Positions 28,874 to 38,875 of a stretch of DNA of 64,000 nt are shown here, piece by piece. The notes beneath the pieces are model-generated. The model was given only the letters and a program-made list of their open reading frames with translations. It searched no databases and was not told the DNA's origin. Source of the DNA: an endosymbiont of unidentified scaly snail isolate Monju (GTDB taxonomy: Bacteria; Pseudomonadota; Gammaproteobacteria; Chromatiales; Chromatiaceae); NCBI RefSeq assembly GCF_000801295.1, contig NZ_AP012978.1, positions 992,001 to 1,056,000 on the forward strand, in the 5' to 3' direction. A program made the position numbers and the translations under genes. Numbering within the stretch: the first letter of the stretch is position 1; every line of letters starts with the position of its first letter.

Positions 28874-30015
28874 TTAACTCCCGGGACGCACTTCGGCGTC
28901 CAGTTCTATGGCTTCTGGATTTTTCAACACGGCGATGTCTTTCAGCAGTTGGGCCAGACCCTGCAGGAGCAACAGCATCCCACCCAGAGGCAGGGCGAAC
29001 TTGATGGGCCAGTACTGCACCGCCCACTCGGTGAAGGACACCTCGTTCACCTGGTAGGAGTCCATGAAGAAGGTCCAGCCGGTCCAGATCAGGGTCAGGG
29101 TGAAGATGAAGAAGAACACCGAGGTGAGGATGTCCACCAGCGCCTTGCCGCGCTTCGACAGGCGCGTGTAGAACACGTCCACGCGCACGTGGGAACCTTC
29201 ACGCAGCACATAGCCGCCGGCCAGCAGGTACTGCATGCCGAACATCAGGAACATGGCTTCGTGCGCCCAGTTGGTGGGGGAGTTGAAGACGTAGCGGGCG
29301 ATCACCTCGTAGTAGTAGACGAACACCGCCAGCACCGACCACCAGGCCACCAGTTCACCAGCGAAGCCGTTGATCCTCGACACCACCCGGTTGAACAGGA
29401 AGGGCTCCCGCGCAGGGTCGTGTTCGCCGCATTCCACCTCGGGGCATTGGAAGGCCGCTGGGGGTGGTGCTGGTTCGCGGGCCCGGGCCTCGCGCACCAG
29501 GCGCGGGAGCAACAGGGCGTCGATGGTCAGGAGCAGCAGCACCAGGCCTCCCAGGGTGCTGGATATCGTTTCGATGTGCGCGCCCTTTTCGTTGGCGACC
29601 GTCTCCGCCCGGTGTGCCTCCGCCATGGCCGCCTGGGCCTTCGCCATCTTCTGCTCGGCATTTCTGCGGCCCTTGGCGATGGCCCTCTCGGCGCGGCGGA
29701 TCTTGCCTTCGGCCAGGCGCACCTGGTTGTGGGCATCGGAGATCTCGTTGCGGGCCTGGCGCACCTCCACGTTGGTTACCAGTATGCCCAGGAACAGCAG
29801 CATGAAGACCACCGCCCAGCGGCTTTTCAGGTAGAGGCGGTGGACGCCCATGAAGCCGCCCACCAGCAGCAGGAAGTAGGCTACTCCCAGCGAAACCGGG
29901 GCGGTCTCGCCGGCGTGCTTTGCGCGTGCGTGATAGAGCCACCAGGCGACCAGGGGAAAACCACCAGGCCTCCCCAGTACAGCCAGTGCGGCAGTACGAA
30001 ATTCAACTCGGGCAT
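28874..30015 (-). pseudogene. dctQ: TM2/coiled-coil/DctQ fusion, TRAP small permease, frameshifted near start
   Basis: The C-terminal 180 residues form a normal four-helix DctQ. The N-terminal part is unusual: two helices around GGFMGVHRLYLKSRW, which resembles a TM2 domain, then an alanine/lysine-rich coiled coil (residues about 90-145 of the repaired protein) and another helix. The ATG at 30015 has an excellent ribosome binding site (GGGGGAG), but the frame from it (MPELNFVLPHWLYWGGLVVFP) is lost in a run of four G at 29953-29956; adding one base restores LVAWWLYHARAKHAGE and joins the main frame. This may be a true mutation or a homopolymer error. The intact open frame alone could start at GTG 29863. 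Confidence 0.75.
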
Positions 30016-30088
30016 GACTCCCCCCGGGTTCAGTTGGTAGTCAGTTGGTAGGAGGAGGCGGCCCGGGCATCCCCGGGCCGCCCCGCGG

Positions 30089-31243
30089 TCAGACCTTCAG
30101 GCTGTAGCCCTTGATCATGTCGGGCGTGACATAGCCCAGGGAGCCCGACATCATGTAGTCGAGCTGGATCTTGAAGGCCTTGGCGGCATAGGGATCCTTG
30201 TTGGCCCACTTGAACCACAGGGGGATCGCCAGTTCCGTGAACGCCTCCACGTCATCCGGGCTGAGGCGCGTGATCTCGGTGCCGGCCTCCTTGAACTTCT
30301 TCCAGGCCTCCTGGTCGGCGGCCTGGATCATGGCGTGGTGGTGAATGGAGTAGGACTGCACCTCCGACTCCACGAACCGCTTCATCTTGTCGGACAGCTT
30401 GTTCCAGGACTTCTGCCCCACGGTCAGGTCCATCAGGTCCACCGGCTGGTAGATGGACATGAAGCCGGGCGGTCCCATGGAGATGTACTTGGTCACCTGG
30501 TGGAAGCCCAGAGCGTAGTTGATCGCCGGGCCCACGTAGTCGGCCACGTCGATGGTGCCCTTCTCCAGCGCCGGGAAGATCTCGGAACCGGGCAGCAGGG
30601 TGGTCTTGGCGCCGGCCGCCTGGAAGAGTTCCGCCACCATGCCACCGGGCAGGCGCATCTTGCGCCCGCGGAAGTCGTCGATGGAACGGATCGGCACCTT
30701 GGAGTGGATGATGTTGGGGCCGTGCTGGATGGGGCCGACATAGTGCAGGCCCAGCTTGCTGAAGGCCTCGCGCGCCAGTTCCAGGCCGCCCAGGCCGTAG
30801 TAGAACACGTCCCACTCGTGGGGGTTGCGCAGCCCGAGCGGATAGGAGCTGAAGAACACCGCCGACGGCATGCGTCCCGCCCAGTAGAGGGTGAAGGGGT
30901 TCATGGCGTCCAGCACGCCGTTCTTGACCGCGTCGAACAGCTGGAATTCGCCCACCACGTCCTTGGCTCCGAAGGGCTTGAAGGCCAGCTCGCCGCCGGT
31001 CTTCTCGATGATGCTGTCGCACCATTCCTTGAAGACCTGCAGGCCGATGCCGCCCGGCTAGGAAGTCTGGACCTTCCAGGTGGTGGTCTGTGCCGCTTCT
31101 GCGTTGCGGATGAAGGGAGCGCCGGTGATCACGGCCGCGCCAGCCGCGGCAGTTCCCTGCAGCGTCTTCTTGAGGAAGCCACGGCGGTCCTGGTCGGTGG
31201 CCGCGTCATCCCCCTGGTTTGCCTTCGTCTTGTCGTCTTTCAT
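30089..31243 (-). pseudogene. dctP: TRAP substrate-binding protein DctP with in-frame amber codon
   Basis: The precursor begins with a twin-arginine signal (DRRGFLKKTLQGTAAAGAAV; cleavage after NAEA). The frame reads TTWKVQTS, then TAG at 31058-31060, then continues in the same phase as PGGIGLQVFKEWCDSI and on to 30089. Related proteins have tryptophan here (QTSWPGG-like, from memory), so TGG to TAG is the likely change. After the stop the protein is otherwise complete (domain FYYGLGGLELAREAF, RKMRLPGGMVAELFQAAGA). Without readthrough only 61 residues are made. As a substitution in good context it is less likely to be a homopolymer artefact. It would inactivate the transporter. Confidence 0.88.
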
Positions 31244-31346
31244 CGAGGCTGTCCTCCTTTGGGTTGGATTGACCGAGCGGCGCCAGCCGTTCGGTCGGCT
31301 GGGAATCGTTATTGTTGGCGGTGTCTCTTCCGGGTGCCCATGCCGT

Positions 31347-32681
31347 TCACGCCGAGATCTTTCGGGGGGCGGCCAGGCGTTGCAGGGCAGTGGCCAGCGC
31401 CTGGTCGTCCCCCACGTTGCCGGGGAAGATCACCACCGGCATGTCCGGATAGCGTGGATGTTCCCTGGGGCAACGCACGACAGAGCAGCCAGGCAGGATC
31501 TGGCCGAGCACCCGGGCGGTTCGCAACGCCAGGCCAGTACTTAGCACGTCATTGGAGGTGATGCCACCCTTGCTGATGAGAAAGCCGAGCGATGCTGGCA
31601 GACCCTGCACCACCGCCATCAGGAAACGGGAAACCTTTTCCCCGAAGGCGAGCCGCTGCTGCTGGTCGGGGAAGGTCTTCTCCACGCGACTGGTGAAGAT
31701 CACGGCATGCCGATCCTCGGCATGTGCCTTGGCTGCCTGTTTCGTGACCTCGTCCAGCAGGGACCCCCATTGCTCGCCGATGCGTTCCACGTCCACCTCG
31801 ATGGGGACCACCGAGGGGAGCGCCAGGAGTTGCTCCAGCTGGGCCGTGGTCTTCTTCACATGGGAGCCTACGATGACCGCGCCGGCACGCCCGTCGCGGA
31901 CGTAACGGGACATCTCCTCCGGAGGCACGGGCTGGGGCGGCAGCTTGGCCAGTGCGGTGAGCAGGCTGGCGGCGCTGCGGAACAGGAAGCGCTTGCCCCG
32001 GCTGGCGGCCAGCTTGAGCTGGTCGGCGAAGTGGTTCAGGTCGCTTTGTGTCTCGGCGTCGACCACGCAGCAGGCATTTCCCTGAAGCGTCATCAAGCGG
32101 GCCAGGCTGTCGCCGCGCACGTCCGTGAGCAGGAAGCGCTCCACCTGTTCGGCCTTGATCTCTCCACCGGTCTTCTCCTCGACGTAGTCGGGCAGGTAGG
32201 CGGTACTGAAGCCGAACACCGAGTCGCGGGCGAACTCGGTCTGGTGCACCGGGACCTCCTGACCGTCCACGACAAGGTAGTGAGTGCTGTCGCGGGTGAT
32301 GCGCCCGCCCTCGAAGAAGGCCGGGATAAGGAAGTGGGCATCGAAGGGGCCCAGCTCCTCGGCGATCACGTCGGTCTCCACGGGGTAGTGGCCGCGCAGG
32401 GTGGAGTCGGAACGGCTCACCAGGATGGGGTTGATCTCGCATCCTTCCCGCGCCAGTGTGTCCAGGGCCTGTTTCAGGTTGCGACAGACCTCCCGGGTCA
32501 CCGCTGCCGCCTGTTCCGAACCCATGCTGCGGGTGTTGGTCAGCACGAAGAACAGCGGCGCGGTGTCGCGAAGTCCTTCGAGCAGCGTGGGGACGTCCCA
32601 GCGGGTCAGCAGCAGGCAGGAATGGACCGTCTGCGAGCCGGTGGGGTCATCGTCCAGAGCAATGATCTTGGTTTCTGCCAT
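31347..32681 (-). CDS. four-carbon acid sugar kinase (DUF1537) family protein
   Basis: A 444-residue ATP-dependent kinase of the DUF1537/OtnK-DtnK family, which phosphorylates four-carbon acid sugars such as threonate and erythronate. The N-terminal signature ALDDDPTGSQTVHS near residue 8 and SRSDSTLRGHYPVETD near 89 match the sugar-binding domain; the C-terminal nucleotide-binding part carries FLISKGGITSNDVLSTGL near 380, a conserved family segment. It is 4 bp downstream of the thiamine-diphosphate enzyme gene. In this operon it probably phosphorylates the acid brought in by the TRAP transporter (inference). Confidence 0.88.
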   Translation of the reverse strand: MAETKIIALDDDPTGSQTVHSCLLLTRWDVPTLLEGLRDTAPLFFVLTNTRSMGSEQAAAVTREVCRNLKQALDTLAREGCEINPILVSRSDSTLRGHYPVETDVIAEELGPFDAHFLIPAFFEGGRITRDSTHYLVVDGQEVPVHQTEFARDSVFGFSTAYLPDYVEEKTGGEIKAEQVERFLLTDVRGDSLARLMTLQGNACCVVDAETQSDLNHFADQLKLAASRGKRFLFRSAASLLTALAKLPPQPVPPEEMSRYVRDGRAGAVIVGSHVKKTTAQLEQLLALPSVVPIEVDVERIGEQWGSLLDEVTKQAAKAHAEDRHAVIFTSRVEKTFPDQQQRLAFGEKVSRFLMAVVQGLPASLGFLISKGGITSNDVLSTGLALRTARVLGQILPGCSVVRCPREHPRYPDMPVVIFPGNVGDDQALATALQRLAAPRKISA

Positions 32682-32684
32682 GGC

Positions 32685-34817
32685 TCAGGCCAGCGCCTCC
32701 ACCCGTTGGCACATCGCATCGGCGGTCAGCCCGTTGAACGCCATGATCTCGGCCGGCGAGGCGGTGGTCTCGCCGCGCTGCCAGGCGAGCACGTCGCGCG
32801 CTGGCGCGCGAGTGCGCAGCAACACCGGCTCCAGGCTGCCGCTGGGGCCGCCGCTGACGCCGAGCAGGACATCGCCGTCGAACAGGGCGTTGAAACGGTC
32901 GTCGTCCATGAAGTTGTCGTCCGGCTCGCTGACTGTGTTCCAGGAGACATCGCCGGGGCGGTACAGGCGGCGCGGGTTGACCACCGACACGATACGCACC
33001 CGGTAGCCGGCCGCCTCCAGCCGCTCGCAAGCCTCGAACACCGGCAGCAGCACCATGTCGCCGGTGACTGCAAACACCACCGTGCCTTTGTCGCCGGCGG
33101 TGCTCTCGTGGAGTACGGCCGCGCCTTCCTCCACGGCGCGCGTCGCCCCGGCTTGATCGAGATAGACCGGCAGTGGGCTCTTGGAGGCCATGATGATCAT
33201 TGCCTTGTTGAAGCTGTTGGTGGCGTACTCGTAGGCTGCCTGGATGGCGTTGGCGTCACAGGGGAACAGCGGGTAGACGTTACCATTGCGCATCATGGCG
33301 GAGAAGTAGTTCTCGATCTCCGGACGCTGGTGGGTCCAGCCGTTGCGTCCCTGCTCCAGCGCCCCCGCAGTGAACATGCATACGATGGACGGGGTCTTGC
33401 GCCGCAGTTCCGCCATGGCCTGGGAGACCGTCTGCACGATGGGCCAGCCGTTGATGGCGAAACTCTCGTAGGAGAGCCACAGGGCACGCGAGCCGAACAG
33501 GGCCAGGCCGGCGGCGAGGCCCGCACAGGCGTCTTCGTTGAGGGGCTCGTAGACCTGCCCGCCAGGGTCCTGGTTGTACAGCGGGTCCGGAGTGGGGTGG
33601 CGGATCTTGAGGGCGTCGTTGATGTTCTTCATGGCCGAGGCCTCGTTGCCGTCGGCGTTGGTCACCACGAAGCGGCGATCCGCCTGGCCCACGGCGGCCA
33701 CCAGGGCTCCCATGGCGGTGGACGGCACCTGCTTGTCGCCCACCGCAAAATCCTGGCGCGGCAGCGCCGGCAGGGGAGGCAGTTCCAGGGGGGTCTCGGT
33801 CACCACCGTCTCCACCGCGGGACCACCCCCGGCGCGGCGGAAATTGTCGCGCACGATCTGCCAGGCGGACGGGGGCAGGGCGCGCCGTTTCAGTCCCTCG
33901 GCGATGTGCGGCTTGTCCAGGGTGTCCGCGGGATACAGGTTGTGGGCCTTGGCGCCGACGGTGTGCACGCCCGCGCCCTTGAGCTGCTTGACGATGAACG
34001 CCGTCAGGGTGCCTCCGAGGGCAGAACGGGCGGCCCGGTCCATGCCCTGGAGCACCGCGCGGGTGAAGGCCAGCCGTTGCTCCAGGGAGAAGCGGGTGCT
34101 GTCCACGTAGGGCCCTTCCTGGCCGCTATCGTCGAAGTCCATGGCGTCCACCAGGACGACCTCCTGGAAACCGTGGCCCCGCCAGTAGGCGATCATCTCC
34201 TCGTTGCTCAGGTGCGAGACCATGGCATGGTGTTCCTGGCTGTAGCCATTCCACACCAGAACCGGAAGGAAGTTGGTCGCCTGCGGGTAGGCGGTATGGA
34301 AGTGCATCATCGAGTTGAGCACATAGGGCTCGCCCATGCCCCCGTCGCCGATGGTGACCGGGAACAGGGTGCCGGGGTGGAGCAGCGCGCCGGCCATGGC
34401 GAAATGCTGCCCCTGCCCCAGCGGGCCCGCGGGGGCCAGCAGGCCGGGGATGGCACCGGACAGATGGCCGAGCAGTCCCTCGCGTTCGCGGAAACGGGCA
34501 CACAGATCCTGTACCGTGCGGATGCCCATGGTCTCCAGCGAGGTGTCGAGGAACATGGCGCTGTAGAAGCCGGGGGCATGATGCCCCACCTCGGTGATGA
34601 TGTTGGTATGCCCGAGCATCACCAGTGCCGCATAGGCGTCGGCGCTGCTGGCGAATCCCCCGGGGTGGCCCGATCCCTTGGCACCGGTCATGTGCAGGGT
34701 CAGATAGCGCAAGGCATCCGCGCCCAGCAGAGTCTGGTAGACCGCGTCCTGCGCCTCGGGATCGGCGATGGCTGTCTGCCCTTCTCCGATCACCGGAGAG
34801 GCAGCAAGCTGGGCCAT
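32685..34817 (-). CDS. transketolase/phosphoketolase-like thiamine-diphosphate enzyme
   Basis: About 710 residues with the layout of a transketolase or phosphoketolase. The N-terminal pyrophosphate domain has MTGAKGSGHPGGFASS and the thiamine-diphosphate motif TIGDGGMGEPYVLN; the middle pyrimidine domain has RRFVVTNADGNEASAM and LNEDACAGLAAGLALFG; a transketolase C-terminal domain follows (ATRAVEEGAAVL). It is not a close match to standard transketolase or to classical phosphoketolase. I recall similar proteins labelled xylulose 5-phosphate 3-epimerase in databases, which is unverified. The ATG at 34817 is used, but the codons just upstream (IPSFCNGIQYFSEYPSG) look protein-like and lack a usual start, so the N-terminus is uncertain. 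Confidence 0.75.
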   Translation of the reverse strand: MAQLAASPVIGEGQTAIADPEAQDAVYQTLLGADALRYLTLHMTGAKGSGHPGGFASSADAYAALVMLGHTNIITEVGHHAPGFYSAMFLDTSLETMGIRTVQDLCARFREREGLLGHLSGAIPGLLAPAGPLGQGQHFAMAGALLHPGTLFPVTIGDGGMGEPYVLNSMMHFHTAYPQATNFLPVLVWNGYSQEHHAMVSHLSNEEMIAYWRGHGFQEVVLVDAMDFDDSGQEGPYVDSTRFSLEQRLAFTRAVLQGMDRAARSALGGTLTAFIVKQLKGAGVHTVGAKAHNLYPADTLDKPHIAEGLKRRALPPSAWQIVRDNFRRAGGGPAVETVVTETPLELPPLPALPRQDFAVGDKQVPSTAMGALVAAVGQADRRFVVTNADGNEASAMKNINDALKIRHPTPDPLYNQDPGGQVYEPLNEDACAGLAAGLALFGSRALWLSYESFAINGWPIVQTVSQAMAELRRKTPSIVCMFTAGALEQGRNGWTHQRPEIENYFSAMMRNGNVYPLFPCDANAIQAAYEYATNSFNKAMIIMASKSPLPVYLDQAGATRAVEEGAAVLHESTAGDKGTVVFAVTGDMVLLPVFEACERLEAAGYRVRIVSVVNPRRLYRPGDVSWNTVSEPDDNFMDDDRFNALFDGDVLLGVSGGPSGSLEPVLLRTRAPARDVLAWQRGETTASPAEIMAFNGLTADAMCQRVEALA

Positions 34818-34923
34818 GCCCGACGGGTATTCGCTAAAGTACTGGATGCCATTGCAGAAAGACGGGATGTCGGCGGTTGGGTGATCGGCCCTTTCGGTGG
34901 TTATGAAGCGCCCTCGAGATTCC

Positions 34924-35015
34924 GTATAGTGAAAAATAAACTGTATTGCAAAAAAAGCATAGGTCGTCCATAAAGTTCCGTAAAGCAGAATCGTTTTTGT
35001 ATGGTGAAAAATGAA
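34924..35015. promoter_or_regulatory. direct repeats in iclR-operon divergent promoter region
   Basis: GTATAGTGAAAAATAAA (34924-34940) and GTATGGTGAAAAATGAA (34999-35015) match at 15 of 17 positions. The second overlaps the IclR ribosome binding site and start codon. Related half-sites TTCCGTATAGTGAA (34919) and TTCCGTAAAGCAGAA (34976) also occur. These are candidate operators for the adjacent regulator, allowing control of both directions (inference). Confidence 0.45.
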
Positions 35016-35769
35016 GACGAGCCAACCCATCCAGGTCATTCAACGCATGGCGCGACTCCTGGACGCCCTGGGCAATTGCGAAGGAGACGCCAGCCTCAAG
35101 TACCTGTGTGCCGACACCGGCCTTCACCCTTCCACGGCCCACCGGATACTGGCCTCGCTGGCGGTGGAAGGTTTCGTGGAACGCAGCGAGTCCGGTGAGT
35201 ACCGGTTGGGGCGGAAGCTGGCGGAGTTGGGCAGCCGTGTCGCCTCCGGCCTGGATCTGCGCGAGGCGGCCCGGGACATCATGGAGAGGTTGCGGGATCG
35301 TTTCGGGGAGTCGGTCAATCTCACGGTGCGCGAGGGGGACCAGGTGGTTTACGTGGAACGGGCCATCCCCAATCGCATGATGCGGGTGGAACAAGTGATC
35401 GGCAGTCGCGCGCCCCTGCATGTGACCGCGGTGGGCAAGCTGATGCTGGCACGAGACGACGAGGCGGCGGTGGATGCCTACATCCGCAACACCGGTCTGC
35501 CGGGCCTGACCCCCAATACCTTCACCGATCCTCGGCGCCTCAAGGAGGAGCTGCGGCGCATCGCGGAACAGGGCTATGCCCTCGACAACGAGGAAGCGGA
35601 ACTGGGAGTGGGTTGCATTGGTGCCCTGATCTATGACGCGCGCGGCGAGGTAGTGGCCGGGCTCTCGGTGTCCGCACCCATGGAACGGCGCCGCGAGGAG
35701 TGGATACCGGTGCTGTGCGCTGCGGCGCGCGAGCTGTCCGGCCGCTTGGGGTATCGGCCACGGGAATGA
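35011..35769 (+). CDS. IclR-family transcriptional regulator
   Basis: A 252-residue IclR-type regulator. The N-terminal winged helix-turn-helix spans residues about 8-70 (VIQRMARLLDALG, CADTGLHPSTAHRILASL). The C-terminal effector-binding domain has SVNLTVREGDQVVYVE and GVGCIGALIYD, then GLSVSAP. It is divergent from the operon of the thiamine-diphosphate enzyme, kinase, TRAP transporter and glcDEF, and so most likely senses an intermediate of that pathway. A repeat overlapping its own start suggests autoregulation (inference). Confidence 0.92.
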   Translation: MKTSQPIQVIQRMARLLDALGNCEGDASLKYLCADTGLHPSTAHRILASLAVEGFVERSESGEYRLGRKLAELGSRVASGLDLREAARDIMERLRDRFGESVNLTVREGDQVVYVERAIPNRMMRVEQVIGSRAPLHVTAVGKLMLARDDEAAVDAYIRNTGLPGLTPNTFTDPRRLKEELRRIAEQGYALDNEEAELGVGCIGALIYDARGEVVAGLSVSAPMERRREEWIPVLCAAARELSGRLGYRPRE

Positions 35770-35938
35770 AACCGGCAAGGCGGGCGCATTTCGGCGGCAA
35801 GCCGTGTTATAGTGCCCCGGACGGAGCCACTCGGTCTGCCTCGTCCTGGCCATCCGGCCGATTTTTCAACTGCTATTGCGCGCTCCCCGACCGTAGCCTG
35901 GCCCTGCGCCATGCGGGAACGGCAACGGAAAAACCCCC

Positions 35939-37342
<1,404 letters not shown>

Positions 37343-37346
<4 letters not shown>

Positions 37347-38548
37347 CCGGTGAGGGGGGCGGTCTGTATCCTGTTGCCGCGCTCGTGACGCGCAAACCAC
37401 AGGGCCGCGCCCAGTGCCACCAGCAGCATCGGCACCACGCCCAGGTTGACCAGCTGCCAGCCGAACAGGTGTTGCAGTGCACCGGCCGACAGGGAACTGA
37501 GCGTGACCGTGGTGAACACCGCGAAATCGTTGCTCGCCTGTACCCGGGCCTTCTCGCTCGGTCGGTAGCAGCGCGTCAGCAGGGTAGTGGCGCCGATGAA
37601 CAGGAAGTTCCAGCTCAGCCCCAGCAGCATCAGGGCGGCCCAGAAATGGTCGACGCTGGTGCCGTTCAGGTTGACGGTCACGCAGGCCAGGTCGGCCAGG
37701 GCGCCGAGCACCAGGATGCGAGGGATGCCCCAGCGGTCGATCAGGCTTCCTGTGAAGAACGAAGGGGCGAACATCGCCAGCACATGCCACTGGATCACGA
37801 AGGCCGTGTCCGGCAGGCCGTGATGGTGGTGTGACATGGCCAGCGGCGTGGCGGTCATCACCAGCGACATGACGCCATAGCCCAGGGTAGCGCAGATCAG
37901 GGCCACCCGGTAGGCGGGCTGGCGCGCGATCTCGCGCAGGGGACGCACGGGTTCCGTGTCGTCCGGCCGGTCCTCGGCCTGCGGTGGCAGGCGCAGCAGC
38001 GAGAGTGCGGCTGCGGCGGCCAGGTAGAGCAGCATGACGGCAAGGAAACCGCCGGCGAAAGGGGCATTGCCGATCCATTCATGGCCGAGGTTGGCCAGGT
38101 TGGGGCCGATGAAGGCCGCCAGCACCCCGCCAGCGAGAATCCAGGAGATGGCGCGTCCCTTCTGTTCCCGTGGGCTGCTGTCCGCGGCCGCGAAACGGTA
38201 GTAGTTGCCGAAGGCGTTGTGGGTGCCGATCAGCGCCGCAGCTCCCACGAACCCCCAGAAAGCCCCCTGCACGATGGACCAGGCCGCCAGCGTGGCCCCG
38301 GTGGCGCCGATGAAGCTGGCCAGCACGAAGCCCGCCTTGCGTCCGATACGGTGCATCAGCCAGGCCGCGGGCACGCTGGCCAGCATGGTGGATACGAAGG
38401 CGGCGGCAAGCGGTGCGGTGGCCAGCGCGGGATCGTTTGCCAGGTTACGCCCGACCAGTGCCGCTGAAGTGACCATCAGCGAGGTGCTGCTCATCATCAT
38501 GGCCTGTGCAAAGGCGAGCAGCGGAATATTGCGGCGGAAAGGGTTCAT
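37343..38548 (-). CDS. MFS-family transporter
   Basis: A 401-residue Major Facilitator Superfamily carrier with about 12 transmembrane helices. MHRIGRKAGFVLASFIGATGA near residue 65 is the loop 2-3 signature, and DRWGIPRILVLG near 270 is its counterpart in the second half. A histidine run (MSHHHHGLPD) lies in the central region. The start at 38548 with GGAGAACCC before the ATG is preferred to the longer frame. Substrate unknown. It converges with rhlE, whose corrected stop overlaps by 4 bp. Confidence 0.88.
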
Positions 38549-38875
38549 GGGTTCTCCTGGACCTGCTAGCTCGAATATTTTACCGGCCGAACAACGCTCG
38601 AAGCCCAAGAGGCTGAATGATTGAGCAAAAATGGAAAAAAGGACGCCAATCGTCGATTACAGCTTGTACCCCGCGTTGTTCTATCCCGATTCCGGCGGTT
38701 TCTCGCTCGCTGTGGCTTGGTTTTCACTCAAGCGATAGTGACTGCTATCCCTTTCGCTCCAAACCGGCGCCACAGCGGCTGCGAATTCCGCCGGCTCTCG
38801 GGATGCCGGTGAAACATCCGGGCTGGGGCAGACCGGCAGAGGACGGGGATCTTTTCCCCTCGCTTTCATGAAATT
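38549..38875. other. 327-bp intergenic region, no gene recognised
   Basis: The gap lies between the MFS gene and thrC, both on the minus strand. It must contain the MFS promoter and the end of the thrC transcript. A few frames of 60-85 codons are open on both strands but have no family resemblance, ribosome binding site or sensible codon use. No strong hairpin or repeat was seen. Confidence 0.5.

Noticed and set aside
31707-34973. 1088-codon open frame antisense to the kinase and ketolase-like genes
   Set aside because: Composition typical of shadow frames; covers two real genes with recognisable motifs.
38617-38871. 84-codon frame between the MFS gene and thrC
   Set aside because: No ribosome binding site or family resemblance, and competing frames are open on the other strand.
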